Positions 17,001 through 29,996 are shown, counted from the stretch's first letter. The stretch: DNA of 64,000 bases from Paragorgia papillata (GCA_035771165.1 JAWNZC010000087.1:7529001-7593000); one strand, 5' to 3'. The notes: generated by a model from the letters alone, not told the origin. Numbers and translations: made by a program.

Positions 17001-17888
17001 TGTATGATGTCTCTTCCATCTTCAAATGCAGCAGTTGAAAGATTATTCAGTCTGTTAAAGCTTGAAAAAACCGATACAAGGAACTCTTTAAAAAGAGTAA
17101 GTCTGGTGGGTCTCATCCACACCAAAGAAGGCATCAATGTACAGTCTCTCCATGCTCACGATTTGAATATGAACTAGGAACTTTTAACTTACCTCAAAAA
17201 CGTCAAAAGCAATGCCACATATGCTGAGGCCGAAGATCTTATCATGCAACAACTGTTAAAGCCACGACTGCTGATTGCTGAAGTGCAGCTTGGGAACCAC
17301 TAGCCAGTCAATGACTCAAGTCACTCAACGAAATTGACTGGTGTGATATATAATAGATCATAGAAACAAAAGAGACAACTTGTATTACGGTGATTTCGTA
17401 TATTATATTATTACTGACACTTCAGTTCAGTTCACCGCATTTAATTTTTTGGAAAGTTTATCAATGAGAAGTCGAAAATTTCGTCCGGAGCTCAGCAATT
17501 ACGGAATTACGTTCTAGTTTACGTAATTAAGTTGTCATTATATTTATCATTGTAAAAATTATGAGCGGAATTAATTACTCATTATTGACTTACACTCTAA
17601 GTCTGCTACTGTTAATAATTGTCCATTTTCATTCTTCACTTATCTGCATGTGACATGTGATTATTAAAATGTGAAGCTATATTCACTGGTCAACAAAACG
17701 TGTACCGGTGTACGTACGACACTTAAAAATAATATTTCGAATCAAAATATTAGTCTTTAATTTTCGACTGAAATTGTAAATTCCTTAAAAAATTCCTCAA
17801 AACATGGAATTCCTTAGATTGTTCCTTAAAATACTGCAGAATTCTTGTTTTAAGGAAATTTCCTTAAACGTGATCATGAGAGCACTAA
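14012..17888 (+). mobile_element. Degraded hAT-superfamily DNA transposon
   Basis: Encloses the hAT transposase pseudogene at 15202-17177. Ends match as imperfect inverted repeats: AGTGCTCTCA at 14014 and TGAGAGCACT ending at 17888, with further AATTCCTTA phrases inside both ends. Flanks ATTTAATA (14004-14011) and AATTAATA (17889-17896) agree at 7 of 8 positions, which fits hAT 8-bp duplications, though the left side is offset by 2 bp. Total length about 3.9 kb is typical for hAT elements. Confidence 0.8.
15202..17177 (+). pseudogene. hAT transposase with N-terminal BED zinc finger, frameshifted
   Basis: Three consecutive frames carry successive parts of one transposase. 15202-15768 has a BED-type finger (CKVCSKSVSC, then H-x5-H in RHSESAYH). 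15809-16105 has the start of the catalytic region (GYSSDTTNVMFG, where an acidic residue of the RNase H core is expected). 16023-17177 has the rest, with TRWLSLESRVRRILEQW and, near the end, the hAT dimerisation domain with LPSSNAAVERLFS. At least two frameshifts, near 15768-15809 and about 16050, inactivate it. It resembles SCAN/ZBED-type hAT proteins. Cut-and-paste transposition would be its ancestral role. Confidence 0.85.
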
Positions 17889-18369
17889 TTAATAGTTCAT
17901 GATGTACGACTAATGACGAAGGTATTCGGGAAATACTCGTAAACAACTCGGAAATTTAGTTAGCTTTCAAAATTAATCAAAAATATTATTAAAACTGGAT
18001 AAAAGATTCTAAACCTTATTATTACTATTAAAATAGTTTCTTTAGACTCCATTAATTAAAGAAATTATATTACAGAACTTTAAAGAAAATAAGGTTAACA
18101 AAGTTTAAAGTCCAACGTCGGGTTATCTTCGGGAAAAGCCGAGTATATGTCATGTCGTCATCATTACCGATGTCTGTCCGATCCCGTGTTTCCGGTATGA
18201 GGCGCCGTGTGTTGCAAAATTCATACTTTTGGTGTAAGCGGTACTGAGATGCTCACAACATGTGTTGAAATAAACAAAGTAGCCATCGCACATCACATGA
18301 AATGCATACATCATACATTGAATCTTGAAAAATCGTATTGAAATGCGCAATGTTACCATTGAGAATCCA
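17889..18369. other. No feature seen
   Basis: AT-rich flank of the hAT element with no supported gene. Copies of TCTCAGTATACT begin to appear from about 18370. Confidence 0.5.
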
Positions 18370-19435
18370 TTCTCAGTATACTCTCAGTATACTTTGCGTA
18401 CGAGTTCTCAGTAGACTTTGTGCGAAAATTCTCACTATACTTTGCATGGAAAAATCTCAGTATACTTAGCGTGGGAAATCTCAGTATACATTGCATGCGA
18501 AATCTCACTATACTTCGCGTGCAAAATCTCACTATACTTCGCGGTCAAAATCTCACTATACTTCGCGTGCAAAATCTCAGAATACTTAGCTTGCAAAATC
18601 TCAGTATACTTAGCGTGCGAAATCTCAGTATACTTAGGGGGGAAAATCTCAGTATACTTCGCGTGCAAAATCTCAGTATACTTAGCGTGCGAAATCTCAG
18701 TATACTTAGGGGGGGAAATCTCAGTATACTTCGCGTGCAAAATCTCAGTATACTTCGCGTGCAAAATCTCAGTATACTTAGCGTGCAAAATCTCAGAATA
18801 CTTAGCGTGCAAAATCTCAGTATACTTCGCGTGCAAAATCTCAGTATACTTCGCGTGCAAAATCTCAGTATACTTAGGGGGGGGGGGGGGGGGAATCTCA
18901 GTATACTTAGCGTGCAAAATCTCAGTATACCTCGCGTGCAAAATCTCAGTATACTTAGCGTGCAAAATCTCAGTATACTTCGCGTGCAAAATCTCAGTAT
19001 ACTTCGCGTGCCAAATCTCAGTATACTTCGCGTGCAAAATCTCAGTATACTTCGCGTGCAAAATCTCAGTAAACTTAGCGTGCAAAATCTCAGTATACTT
19101 CGCGTGCAAAATCTCAGTATACTTAGCGTGCAAAATCTCAGTATACTTAGCGTGCAAAATCTCAGTATACTTAGCATGGGAAATCTCAGTATACTTCGCG
19201 TGCAAAATCGCAGTATACTTCGCGTGCAAAATCTCAGTATACTTCGCGTGCAAAATCTCAGTATACTTCGCGTGCAAAATCTCAGTATACTGCGCGTGCA
19301 AAATCTAAGTATACTTCGAGTGCAAAATCTCAGTATACTTACGGGGGGGGGGATCTCAGTATACTTAGCGTGCAAAATCTCAGAATACTTAGCGTGCAAA
19401 ATCTCAGAATACTTAGCGTGCAAAATCTCAGTATG
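18370..19435. repeat. 24-bp minisatellite with G-run variants
   Basis: Roughly 44 tandem copies of a 24-bp unit AAAATCTCAGTATACTTMGCGTGC, where M is A or C. Because 24 is a multiple of 3, all frames stay open and give false long proteins. At about 18636, 18708, 18877 and 19344 the CGTGCAA part is replaced by G runs of up to about 17. Confidence 0.95.
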
Positions 19436-19673
19436 GAATGAATGTAACAAATTAATTGAATTAAATAGAAAATTAGAAAATGTCGCAAATTAATGTTACA
19501 AATTGACAGCAGATGGGATGTCATTATTTGGGATTGATGGATAATATTTTGATTATCTGCCTTTGTATACTCACGGAATGATTAAACTATATATATATTT
19601 CTAAAATTCATTAATAATTCATTAGAAAAATTAAAAAGAAATTAAGGTTTAATGAATGTCTGTTTACCCGGTT

Positions 19674-19771
19674 CAGAACTGATATCAGTGTCTGTAAATG
19701 TGATACAGAACTGTTTAAAAAAAAACATCAGTTCTGTATCACATTTACAGACACTGATCATATCAGTTCTG
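19674..19771. repeat. Long foldback hairpin
   Basis: Arms 19684-19713 and 19729-19758 are perfectly complementary over 30 bp around a 15-base A-rich loop. After a 3-base bulge, 19674-19685 pairs with 19760-19771. Total stem about 40 bp. It could be a tiny palindromic MITE or a precursor-miRNA-like hairpin. Confidence 0.8.
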
Positions 19772-20154
19772 TAGCAAGTGTACAGACACTTCGCATTCAA
19801 CTATCTTGAGTGAGGTACGCTGGAAGTGTCCTCATACAAGATGAAGATGCAAACATTTGTTGCCCTTGATGACCAGTAAGGCCATTTATGCCACGTCACT
19901 TAGAATAGAAAATGTGGGACTAATATTAAATTAAAGCTCATGCTCGTATCACTAATTTAATAATCGTAGCCTATTAAACCTTACCTCGAAGGTTTATCAG
20001 CTGTTAACATGATTTATTTTTGTTTAGTTACCTTAATAGGCGTTTTAGAAGTCATTTACAGAATTCGTGTCCGTTCTGTAAATATAAATATAATTTATAC
20101 TTGCATAATCCTATTGGTCATATCTAAATTTTAGTTGAAATTGGTCAAATAGAT
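19772..20154. other. No feature seen
   Basis: AT-rich sequence without a supported gene or strong repeat. Confidence 0.5.
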
Positions 20155-20315
20155 TTTTATATGCTTGGCACCACTGCTGAGTGTACAAAAATTTTCAGAT
20201 TTTTGTATGCTTAGCACCACTGTTGAAATATGAAAATTTCTATACAAAAATATTCATATATGGCACCACTGCTGAGCTTCCAAAAATGTTTAGATTTTTG
20301 TACGCTTGGTGACAT
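20155..20315. repeat. Degenerate ~60-bp tandem repeat
   Basis: Three loose copies sharing GCTTGGCACCACTGCTGAG or variants and TTCAGATTTTTGTA. Confidence 0.55.
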
Positions 20316-20424
20316 GCCGAGAAGGCAGCTCATTTCCAATCACATTTCCATGTATGTTGTAGTAAATATGATTTTAATGTGGCTAAATGTAATTTAGGCA
20401 AGGTAAAAAATGGGACAATGCTAG

Positions 20425-20745
20425 TCAGTGGTCACTCACTATAATATGTGGGGATTATCTCAGCGCTCATCAACGTCTTGTCAGCGTGGTATGAGCTTGA
20501 CTGGTATTGCGCACGCTATCTATTTAGTAGATATTTGCTCTGTGGTCATTCATTTATAATATGTGGGGATTATCTCAGTGCTCATCAAAGTCTTGTCAGC
20601 GTGTTCTGAGCTTGACTGGTATTGCACCCGCTATCTATTTAGTAGATATTTGTTCTGTGGTCATTCATTTATAATATGTGGGGATTATCTCAGTGCTCAT
20701 CAAAGTCTTGTCAGCGTGGTCTGAGCCTGACTGGTTTTGCGCGCG
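20425..20745. repeat. 115-bp tandem repeat, ~2.8 copies
   Basis: ATAATATGTGGGGATTATCT recurs at 20441, 20556 and 20671, exactly 115 bp apart, followed each time by TCATCAAMGTCTTGTCAGCG. Confidence 0.9.
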
Positions 20746-20866
20746 CTGTTTATTGACCCACCCACCTACTCCTGATAGAATGACTGGTGCCTGGAGGTGG
20801 GCTGTGGAGGGATTGCCATGGTTACCTCTGATCAGGGGCTGGGTGGCTCCCCCTCTGGCTTGGCAC

Positions 20867-21390
20867 CAACCTCGTACCCAGGGCATTTTGCCTCCACGTT
20901 GCGAGGTCGGCGAAAATGGCCCTGGCATCGGCTGGTCACGTGACACCCAGAATTTTGGGGTGTTATGGCAAGAAAATTTATGCGGTCTTTGTGTTTTGTT
21001 TTTGTATAATACGTATACATGAATAATAAATGAGAAATATTTAACGCTCTGCCGACTCACTCATGTGAACCTTTATCATAAAAGCAACTGGCTAGCGTTA
21101 TTCTTCATACTCCCACGATTATCCAGGATACATGTAAATGTCATGAACAAACATATATCTAATGTTGTTCTTGACTTTAACCAAAGCTATCGTTAATCGT
21201 TTCCATTCTTTGGGTAAACTTCGCAGAGTCGGTCTATCACAATTCAAATTTTCATAAATAAATTAAACTCTATCTGAATTAATCGAGTTCTTAAACCGGC
21301 CAATCAGATTATAGAATCGACCAGCCGATGCCAGGGCCATTTTCGCCGACCTCCCGGCGTGGAGGCAAAATGCCCTGGGTACGAGGTTGG
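20867..21390. mobile_element. MITE with ~65-bp inverted ends and 8-bp target duplication
   Basis: Ends CAACCTCGTACCCAGGGC and the complement ending at 21390. Inner arm phrases (GCCTCCACG, CGAAAATGGCCCTGGCATCG) are also inverted. CTTGGCAC flanks both sides (20859-20866, 21391-21398). It is related at its ends to the element at 34968-35162. The 8-bp duplication fits hAT-mobilised MITEs. Confidence 0.8.
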
Positions 21391-21564
21391 CTTGGCACCA
21401 ATCCTCCAATAATGTCAATTGCCAATTGGTGATCTCTTTTTTATTCTTCCAGGTGGAATAAGTGATAACATTAGATCTCATGTTTGGATGTTTCTTTTTG
21501 GATTTTATTCCTTCAGTTCAACTTTAAGGCGAATAATTATTTCCAAACAAACTACTGAAATTTT

Positions 21565-22977
21565 TTGTGTGGTGGTAATGGTCGTGATGGTGGTGGTGAT
21601 GGTGGTTGTAGTGGTGATGGTGATGATGGTGGTGGTGATGATGATGATGATGGTGGTGATGGTGGTGATGGTGGTGATGGTGGTGATGGTGGTGATGGTG
21701 GTGATGGTGGTGATGGTGGTGATGGTGGTGATGGTGGTGATGGTGGTGATGGTGGTGATGGTGGTGATGGTGGTGATGGTGGTGATGGTGGTGATGGTGG
21801 TGATGGTGGTGATGGTGGTGATGGTGGTGATGGTGGTGATGGTGGTGATGGTGGTGATGGTGGTGATGGTGGTGATGGTGGTGATGGTGGTGATGGTGGT
21901 GATGGTGGTGATGGTGGTGATGGTGGTGATGGTGGTGATGGTGGTGATGGTGGTGATGGTGACGGTGGTGACGGTGGTGACGGTGGTGACGGTGGTGACG
22001 GTGGTGACGGTGGTGACGGTGGTGACGGTGGTGACGGTGGTGACGGTGGTGACGGTGGTGACGGTGGTGACGGTGGTGACGGTGGTGACGGTGGTGACGG
22101 TGGTGACGGTGGTGACGGTGGTGACGGTGGTGACGGTGGTGACGGTGGTGACGGTGGTGACGGTGGTGACGGTGGTGACGGTGGTGACGGTGGTGATGGT
22201 GGTGATGGTGGTGATGGTGGTGATGGTGGTGATGGTGGTGATGGTGGTGATGGTGGTGATGGTGGTGATGGTGGTGATGGTGGTGATGGTGGTGATGGTG
22301 GTGATGGTGGTGATGGTGGTGATGGTGGTGATGGTGGTGATGGTGGTGATGGTGGTGGTGATGGTGGTGATGGTGGTGATGGTGGTGATGGTGATGGTGG
22401 TGATGGTGGTGATGGTGGTGATGGTGGTGATGGTGGTGATGGTGGTGATGGTGGTGATGGTGGTGACGGTGGTGACGGTGGTGACGGTGGTGACGGTGGT
22501 GACGGTGGTGACGGTGGTGACGGTGGTGACGGTGGTGACGGTGGTGACGGTGGTGACGGTGGTGACGGTGGTGACGGTGGTGAGTGGTGATGGTGGTGAT
22601 GGTGGTGATGGTGGTGATGGTGGTGATGGTGGTGATGGTGGTGATGGTGGTGATGGTGGTGGTGATGGTGGTGATGGTGGTGATGGTGGTGATGGTGGTG
22701 ATGGTGGTGATGGTGGTGATGGTGGTGATGGTGGTGATGGTGGTGATGGTGGTGATGGTGGTGATGGTGGTGATGGTGGTGATGGTGGTGATGGTGGTGA
22801 TGGTGGTGATGGTGGTGATGGTGGTGATGGTGGTGATGGTGGTGATGGTGGTGATGGTGGTGATGGTGGTGATGGTGGTGATGGTGGTGATGGTGGTGAT
22901 GGTGATGGTGGTGATTGTGGTGATGGTGGTGGTGGTGATGGTGGTGATGATGGTGGTGATGGTGATGGTGATGGTGA
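21565..22977. repeat. 1.4-kb 9-bp minisatellite (GATGGTGGT/GACGGTGGT)
   Basis: About 155 units of GATGGTGGT with two homogeneous blocks of GACGGTGGT (about 21959-22195 and 22463-22581). Phase changes occur at 22353, 22391 and 22583. Long open frames on all strands are artefacts. Confidence 0.95.
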
Positions 22978-23817
22978 TAAAAATGGTTTTTTTTTGTTAC
23001 ATATAGGGAAAGAGAAGCTATCAATGTTGAACGCATGGTTCATTATGATGTTTTAAAAGAATGATGGAAAACAGAACTTGAGAAAGCTCTGTCTAAAGCT
23101 GGCAAGAGTTTGTGAAGCATTAGAACACTTTCTTTGTCCCGGGTACGCATCAAATACTAACAATAACACAGCAGATAGTCCACTAGAAGAAACTAATTCA
23201 ATTGAAAAACAACAAATGATGTTTTTGAAAATAGTTGCTCAGGTATGAGAAATTATTATATGGCAGCAGCGCTGAGAGGTCCGAATACGGAAATCCCGTA
23301 ATTTTATTGGTTCATAAGCGGTCGGATATTTCCCGTATCCGCCCGCTCAGAGCAGAATCTGCCGTTCGGGACCGTAAGTTTTATAAACAAAATGGCAGTC
23401 ATGTCAGTATATGCAACAAGATGGATTATAATTTCAGAACTACTCATTGTTGAAATATGTCGTGCAGGTATGTTGTTAGAAATTTTATAAGCTTTCATTT
23501 GATGTATAGTTTGAGTTTCCACGTTTTGTGAAAGTTTTTAAAATGTCCAAAACGTTCGTAACATTGTTCGTAATATAAACATTTACTTCTCACTTCAGAT
23601 TTCCAGATGATTTTTTATTCAAACTACTTAACGTACGATCTTGAGCAATATATCAAACAAAAGCAATTGAAAATAACTATTAGCTGTAGAAATTTCAGGA
23701 TTCTAGCTCAACGGAAAGTACTTTAAAAATGGGAAAATGTCTGCCATTTTCGTTTAGTTCGCAAGAAAGATGGGTCGAGTTTTCACAGAAAGTTCACAAC
23801 ATTTATGGCCATATAAT
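22978..23817. other. No gene supported
   Basis: Mixed-composition sequence. A few short open frames exist but have no recognisable motif. Around 23270-23380 there is a CG-richer patch with inverted TCCGAATACGG and CCGTATCC phrases. Confidence 0.4.
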
Positions 23818-23981
23818 AAACTACTTATTGACCTCGCTTGTTCGGTCTGTACGAGTGAAATATCGCACCTCTGTTTTTTGCACAGACCTCAACTCGCTGC
23901 GCTCGTCTCGGTCCGTACTAAAAAAACATCGGTCCGATATTTCACTAGTACAAACCTCACGCTCGGTCAATAAGTAGTTAA
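23818..23981. mobile_element. Short palindromic MITE
   Basis: AACTACTTATTGACCTCGC at the left and the near-complement of TTGACCGAGCGTGAGG at the right, with GTGAAATATCG inverted inside. About 164 bp, arms about 50 bp with mismatches. No clear duplication. Confidence 0.65.
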
Positions 23982-24189
23982 TATTCCTTCCTTTTTCCTT
24001 TTTTTGCTTTCTGAGGTGAAAGAATTTTAAAATATATAATAAATAATGTTTTTTATGGTTTAGGTAAATGTAAATAAGAAAAAGATAAACATTGAAAATT
24101 TACGCCATTTTTTGAAAATAATTGACAAAGATGTTCCAAGGACAGATCGTAATTTGCAGTTTTACCAGTAAGTACATGTAGATGTAGTT

Positions 24190-24650
<461 letters not shown>

Positions 24651-25328
24651 CTTGATGAAATAAAAGTAGTGTGCTGCGTAGGCAGTGTTGAAAATAATAT
24701 AATAAAATAATAAACGAAATATAGTCATGGAGAAGTAACAAGCAAGGTTTCAGTCAAAAATATGAAAAAACAGGAGAGAAAATTGAAACGTCATAGTTAC
24801 ACGTCAAAGTCAAAAACACTAGAAAACACGTCGAAAAACACCACAGAAAACAAATTAGCGAATTTATTTAAGAGATTGAATACCAGAAATAAGAGAAAAC
24901 AAAAATAAGGAGGTATAAATTGACTGTTTTGATTAATCAAACGGCAAATTTCCATTCAAAAATAGAGAACAGTGGTCAAGAAAACATGGAAAACATCTAT
25001 ATATACCACGTCTAAAAGATTGGCGTCTTCAGCAAAACACAGCAATATCAAACACAGATATCTTGATATCTCTCAAGATGAAACAAAAGAGAAACTTTCA
25101 TTCGAAAATTTATTTTCCGTGGTCGAGAAAATATGAAAAGCTTAAGCTTACCTTTTTGCGTCTCGGACGTAGTCCGAAGACGTATTGCTATCGAAAATGT
25201 TCTGATTTAGTATGTTTGTGGCAATCAAGTGAACACGAACATGTTACGTAAAGTAACGAAAGTTTGCCGAAGGTCGCCATTTTGTTATGCTGACGCGGTC
25301 CAACATCGCTTCCTCAAAAATAGAGCAG
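24651..25328. other. No feature seen
   Basis: AT-rich sequence. A few direct A-rich phrases, no supported gene. Confidence 0.5.
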
Positions 25329-26488
25329 GGGTGGTAACGTGACGTTACATATACGGCCACGTTACATATACGGGCATGTTACATATTCGGGCATGTTACT
25401 TATACGGGCATGTTACATATACGGGCACGTTACATATGCGGGCACGTTACATATACGGGCATGTTACATATACGGGCAGTTAATGGCAGCGTAAATGTTA
25501 CATATACGGGCACCAGGGGAGTGGTAACCTAATGTTACATGTACGGGCACCAGGAGGTAGTAACCTAATGTTACATATACGGGCACCAGGAGGGTGGCGT
25601 CCTAATGTTACATATACGGGCACCAAGGGGGTGGTAACCTAATGTTACATATACGTAACATTATGTTACCACCCCCTGGTGCTCGTATATGTAACATTAG
25701 GTTACCACCTCCCTGGTGCCCGTATATGTAACATTAGGACGTCACCCTCCTGGTGCCCGTAACATTAGGTTACCACCTGTAACATTAGGTTACCACCCAC
25801 TGGTGCCCGTATATGTAACGCCTGTAACATTAGGTTACCACCCACTGGTGCCCGTATATGTAACATTAGGTTACCAACCCCTGGTGCCCGTATATGTAAC
25901 ATATGTTACCACCCCCTGGTGTCCGTACATGTAACATAATGTTACCACCGCCTTGGTGCCCGTATATGTAACATAATGTTACCACCCCCTTGGTGCCCGT
26001 ATATGCAACATAATGTTACCACCCCCTTGGTGCCCGTATATGTAACATAATGTTACCACCCCCTTGGTGCCCGTATATGTAACATAATGTTACCACCCCC
26101 TTGGTGCCCGTATATGTAACATAATGTTACCACCCCCTTGGTGCCCGTATATGTAACATAATGTTACCACCCCCTTGGTGCCCGTATATGTAACATAATG
26201 TTACCACCCCTGGTGCCCGTATATGTAACATAATGTTACCACCCCCCTGATGCCCGTATATGTAACATTAGGTTACCACCCCCTGGTACCTTGCCCGTAT
26301 ATGTAACATTAGGACACCACCCCCTTGGTGCCCGTATATGTAACATTTACGTTCTCATCCCTGCAGACGCTGCCCGTATAAGTATCCTGCTCGTATATGT
26401 AACCTGCCCGTATATGTAACCTGCTCGTATATGTAACCTGCCCGTATATGTAACCTGCCCGTATATGTAACGTCACGTTATCACCTCA
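25329..26488. mobile_element. Foldback element with tandem-repeat arms
   Basis: The left part (25329-25655) repeats TGTTACATATACGGGCACCA-type units on one strand; the right part (25656-26488) has the reverse complement as a 37-bp unit (ATGTTACCACCCCCTTGGTG start). Outer ends are also inverted: GGTAACGTGACGTTACATA and TATGTAACGTCACGTTATC. Left and right arms differ in length, as is usual for foldback elements. No protein. Confidence 0.8.
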
Positions 26489-28439
26489 TATGCAAAAATA
26501 ACGTTTGGTGCAGGTTTTTGCCAGGATAAGTGCTACTTGTTTTTTTGTTTATTCGAGCCATTGTGTTTGCACCGACCAATAGTTCGGTCAGGCGCTATTT
26601 ACGTGTGGATTTTTATCACCTACAAATATATAGAGCGGAATCGTATTTGCACATGAACGTGCAAACAATTATATCCTTTTATGAATACAGTAATTTATTA
26701 TTGAATTTAACTGATGTGCCTGAGATGGTTTCAACTGATAATACAAATTATCAATTGCAATACAGTGAGTCGATCGTTTTCTGGTGATGTATTTTTGACA
26801 GCTAACAATGAGCCTTTTGTGTCACATTGTGTCTCACTCAAGAAACGCATGTGGAATCAATGCCTTGTTCATCTGGAACTTGCATTTTAGCTTCAGTTGA
26901 GGGTATAGAAAACTTGGTGAAATATTTTAAATTTACATCATGTTGTCCCCGAGACATAATTTTAAGCAGTGAAGTTCAACCAGACTTTGCTGACAGTATG
27001 GAGCTAAGTTAGCAGCCTGTGAGTCGTGTCTACTGCCTAGCTTATAGTCAGTGTGACCAGACCTGGTAATTGATGTGGCTAAAAATTGAATAAAGCTTCT
27101 GATGGGTACCGACTTAGTTCCCCCCAACATTAGGCATCTTCCATCCCTACTGTAAATCACTGCAATACTGAAATAACAGTGTTAACATTTTGATTAGAGG
27201 CTGTTTATCAGAGAATATGTCAACATGAAAAACTAAATTATTAGTACAGACCCCTTCAATTTTTTAAGACGTTGACTCTTGTAAAAACCTTATAAAAATT
27301 GTTTATTAATTATATTTTTCTCAAATTAAATTCGTCAGTTACTGTTTATAATGTTATAATTATAATATTAATCTTTTTCACATTACATGATTTTCTAAAA
27401 GGACCTGTTTATAATCCTTATATCTTCATTTGTCTGTAGTTTGTTTCATTGCAATAATTATACGTTGTTTAAAATTATAGTAAGCGCATGTACACATCGT
27501 GCCTATTTATTTTTAATATGTTCTTGTGTGCACGCGTATAATTATATCATTGAGTCGTTGAACAAGACCAGCAGTCCGAGACGCATGTACGCATTGCGGA
27601 CCTATTTTTGTACTAGTGACTTTTATTTTTTCCCGCTCCGGTATCCGACGAAATCGCGTGTTCTGATTGGCTAGCGAGCTGTCCGTATTTTCCTATCCGG
27701 ACCCCGCAGCCGGACCGCTGGTGTTTTCAACAACAAAACAAAATTTGCAATTTCGTAAATTAGAGTTTAAAAACACGCTAAAATGTATACTGAGAGCTAC
27801 AGAGAGCTACGGGGATGCAAATGAGTTTTATTATACAAATGGTTTTGACAACTTCATGTGAAAACAGCGAATATTTTAAAAGAAACCGCCTGGGAAAACT
27901 TGGACAAAAAAAAATTACGAGCGACGTTTATAAACTTTTCAAGTATTATTGCTCAACGACGTATGAAAACAGTTTAAAACGGTAGGCAAAAGATACATAA
28001 ACTTGTTAACACAGTATTTTGAATAACTAAATGAAACTATATAAAAGTATATATAAAAAAAACCCATACCACGAGAAGACAGAAGAGCTGAAACCTTTTG
28101 ACACTATAAAACTGTCTTTCTTCTGTTGTTCAACTACACCCAACAAAATCGCTACAAGTCTTACCTTTTTGTCAAATATTTTCCACATGGCAACCTCATC
28201 GTGCCATACGTCTTTGAAAAAAAAGTTACAAATGACTTACAAGAAGCATTTTCATCTTCAAACTCGAACAACACACTTTCAATTTCCATGGAGTCAGTCG
28301 AGTATTCAAAGCGACTTTCCAAGCGAACAGCCAAAAACGAGCAAGCGACGACAAAGAACGACGAAGAATCTTTATCAACTAAATTTTAAAAACACTTGGA
28401 CTGCATTCTGACTTGCTTTCGTAACTAGCTCTTCACCTT
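26489..28439. other. No gene supported
   Basis: About 2 kb without a recognisable gene or strong repeat. Short open frames at 26530-26787, 27667-27861 and 28031-28411 have no motif I can identify. Confidence 0.4.
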
Positions 28440-29035
28440 TTGACTGTTTTTTCTTATTAAATTATTTCCTAATGAGTGTTTTTATGTTCAGATATCATAA
28501 CAATAATTTACCATCAAACTTTGATTCATATTTTGTTGATAATAATAAGATTCACCATCACTATGCTAGAAATGCAGACAAACTGCATAAATCTTATGTC
28601 AGAACAAACATTCTAAAATATACTCTAAGAATATCTAGGGAATTATAGAATAACTTAGATTTGAAAATCAGCAATATTCAATCATACTATAAATTTAAAA
28701 CTAATGTCAAGAAATTATATTTGTAAAAAAAAGAAAAAAAAAGGTTTTATTGAACCGGGTTACCTGTTGATACCTTTAACAAATTTATTGTCATACTTTT
28801 TATAGTTCTAGTTATATATATATAAAAAAAAGTTTTTTTGTAAATAATTAATGATAATTTTTGTATGTTATAATTATACATTTATGAACATTACTTAAAC
28901 CGGGAGTGTTCCTCGAAAAGCCTGTAAAGGCTTCAGAAACTCCCTGCCCGAAATGTAACGAGATGTAAGTAATTAATCTCAAAATCTTCAATGTAAACAT
29001 TTGTCAAAGGGCGAACAATAAATTGATTGATTGAT
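28440..29035 (+). mobile_element. 3' end of a CR1/L2-like LINE
   Basis: Frame from about 28480 to 28726 gives the typical C-terminal end of APE-type reverse transcriptases: a VH.Y.TR-like stretch (IHHHYARNADKL), then VRTNILKYTLRI and finally a YYKFKTNVKKLYL-like end. One in-frame stop near 28648. A 3' UTR follows and ends in (ATTG)n at 29018-29034, a typical LINE tail. Confidence 0.7.
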
Positions 29036-29181
29036 CAGAAAAAAGGTTCCAAGCTTCCCTGTCAGACTGCATGTCGGCAGTTGTTTATTAAATACTGTCG
29101 AACGATAAACTTTGGACTTTTGAATATCACGTGAACGTCATCTCGATTACGCAACTTAAGGTGGCTCCCTATAGTTTAATG

Positions 29182-29996
29182 CTGCCTCCTCCGCTGGCCC
29201 TCGTTGCATCATGGACAGGTCACACACGCCGAATTTAGGGCCTGCATAATCCTGTAAAAAATTTGGCAATACTTGGCACGGAATAAGTTTGCATAATTAA
29301 CTACCATTGTTAATAGCCATGGCTATATCCGAAGATTTTGAAGGCCATTGAAGACTTACGACATACGGATCCTAGCTTTAAAATGAAGGAATTGTTGAAA
29401 AAAGCTATTATGGTTGAACTTTGTCAACTTTCGGCCGGAATAATCAACGAAAATGCACTTTAGTCCACCCAGAGACTCTTTGGTTTATACTTTTTCGGGT
29501 TCCACAACAACTGAAACTTGAATTACGCTACACTATAGCCTACAATTTAACAAAATTAAATCTCATTAACTCTTGGTTAGTTGACAGTCTTCGATAGCTA
29601 AATAAACCAAAAAACAATAAGAAAAAAACTGTACTTTCCTGACCGTTGAATTTGCTTTTGTTCGGCAGATATTTTTTCCTTCAATTCCTTTTTGTCGCTG
29701 AAAATATTATTGGCAGAAGGTCGGTAATTCTAAAACATATCGGTTTCTTCATTGTCATGATCTGTAGGAAAGTTTAGAGCGAATTTCCTGGTGGGTAACA
29801 GTGTTAAAAGAACTGGGACGTACGTTTGTCGAACAGCGGCCGGAAAGATTTTGCAGGCCCTCTCAAAACTATCGCCTCTATGGCCTAGTCTCGCTGTGCA
29901 TAATGGGATCAGTCCCCATTTTGTTTACAGGATCTGGCAAGCCCTCTCAAACGTATGACCTGTCCATGATGCAACGAGGGCCTGCGGAGGAGGCAG
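29182..29996. mobile_element. Non-autonomous TIR element, 0.8 kb
   Basis: CTGCCTCCTCCGC, CCTCGTTGCATCATGGACAG and ATCCTGTAAA appear at the left and inverted at the right, giving arms of about 80 bp with gaps. No coding content. Just before it (29157-29170) is TTAAGGTGGCTCC, the end motif of the large palindrome at 47096-47751, so this element probably sits in or beside a damaged copy of that family. Confidence 0.65.

Noticed and set aside
18370..19435. CRISPR-like regular array
   Set aside because: No unique spacers between repeats, and the genome is eukaryotic. The same holds for the 37-bp units at 25.9-26.3 kb.
18418..19493. Long frames on both strands in the 24-bp minisatellite
   Set aside because: The unit is a multiple of three, so all frames without a stop in one unit stay open; no initiation context or domain.
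21419..23056. Long Met/Val, Gly/Asp, Ser/Pro and His frames
   Set aside because: Translation of a 9-bp repeat; no unique sequence.
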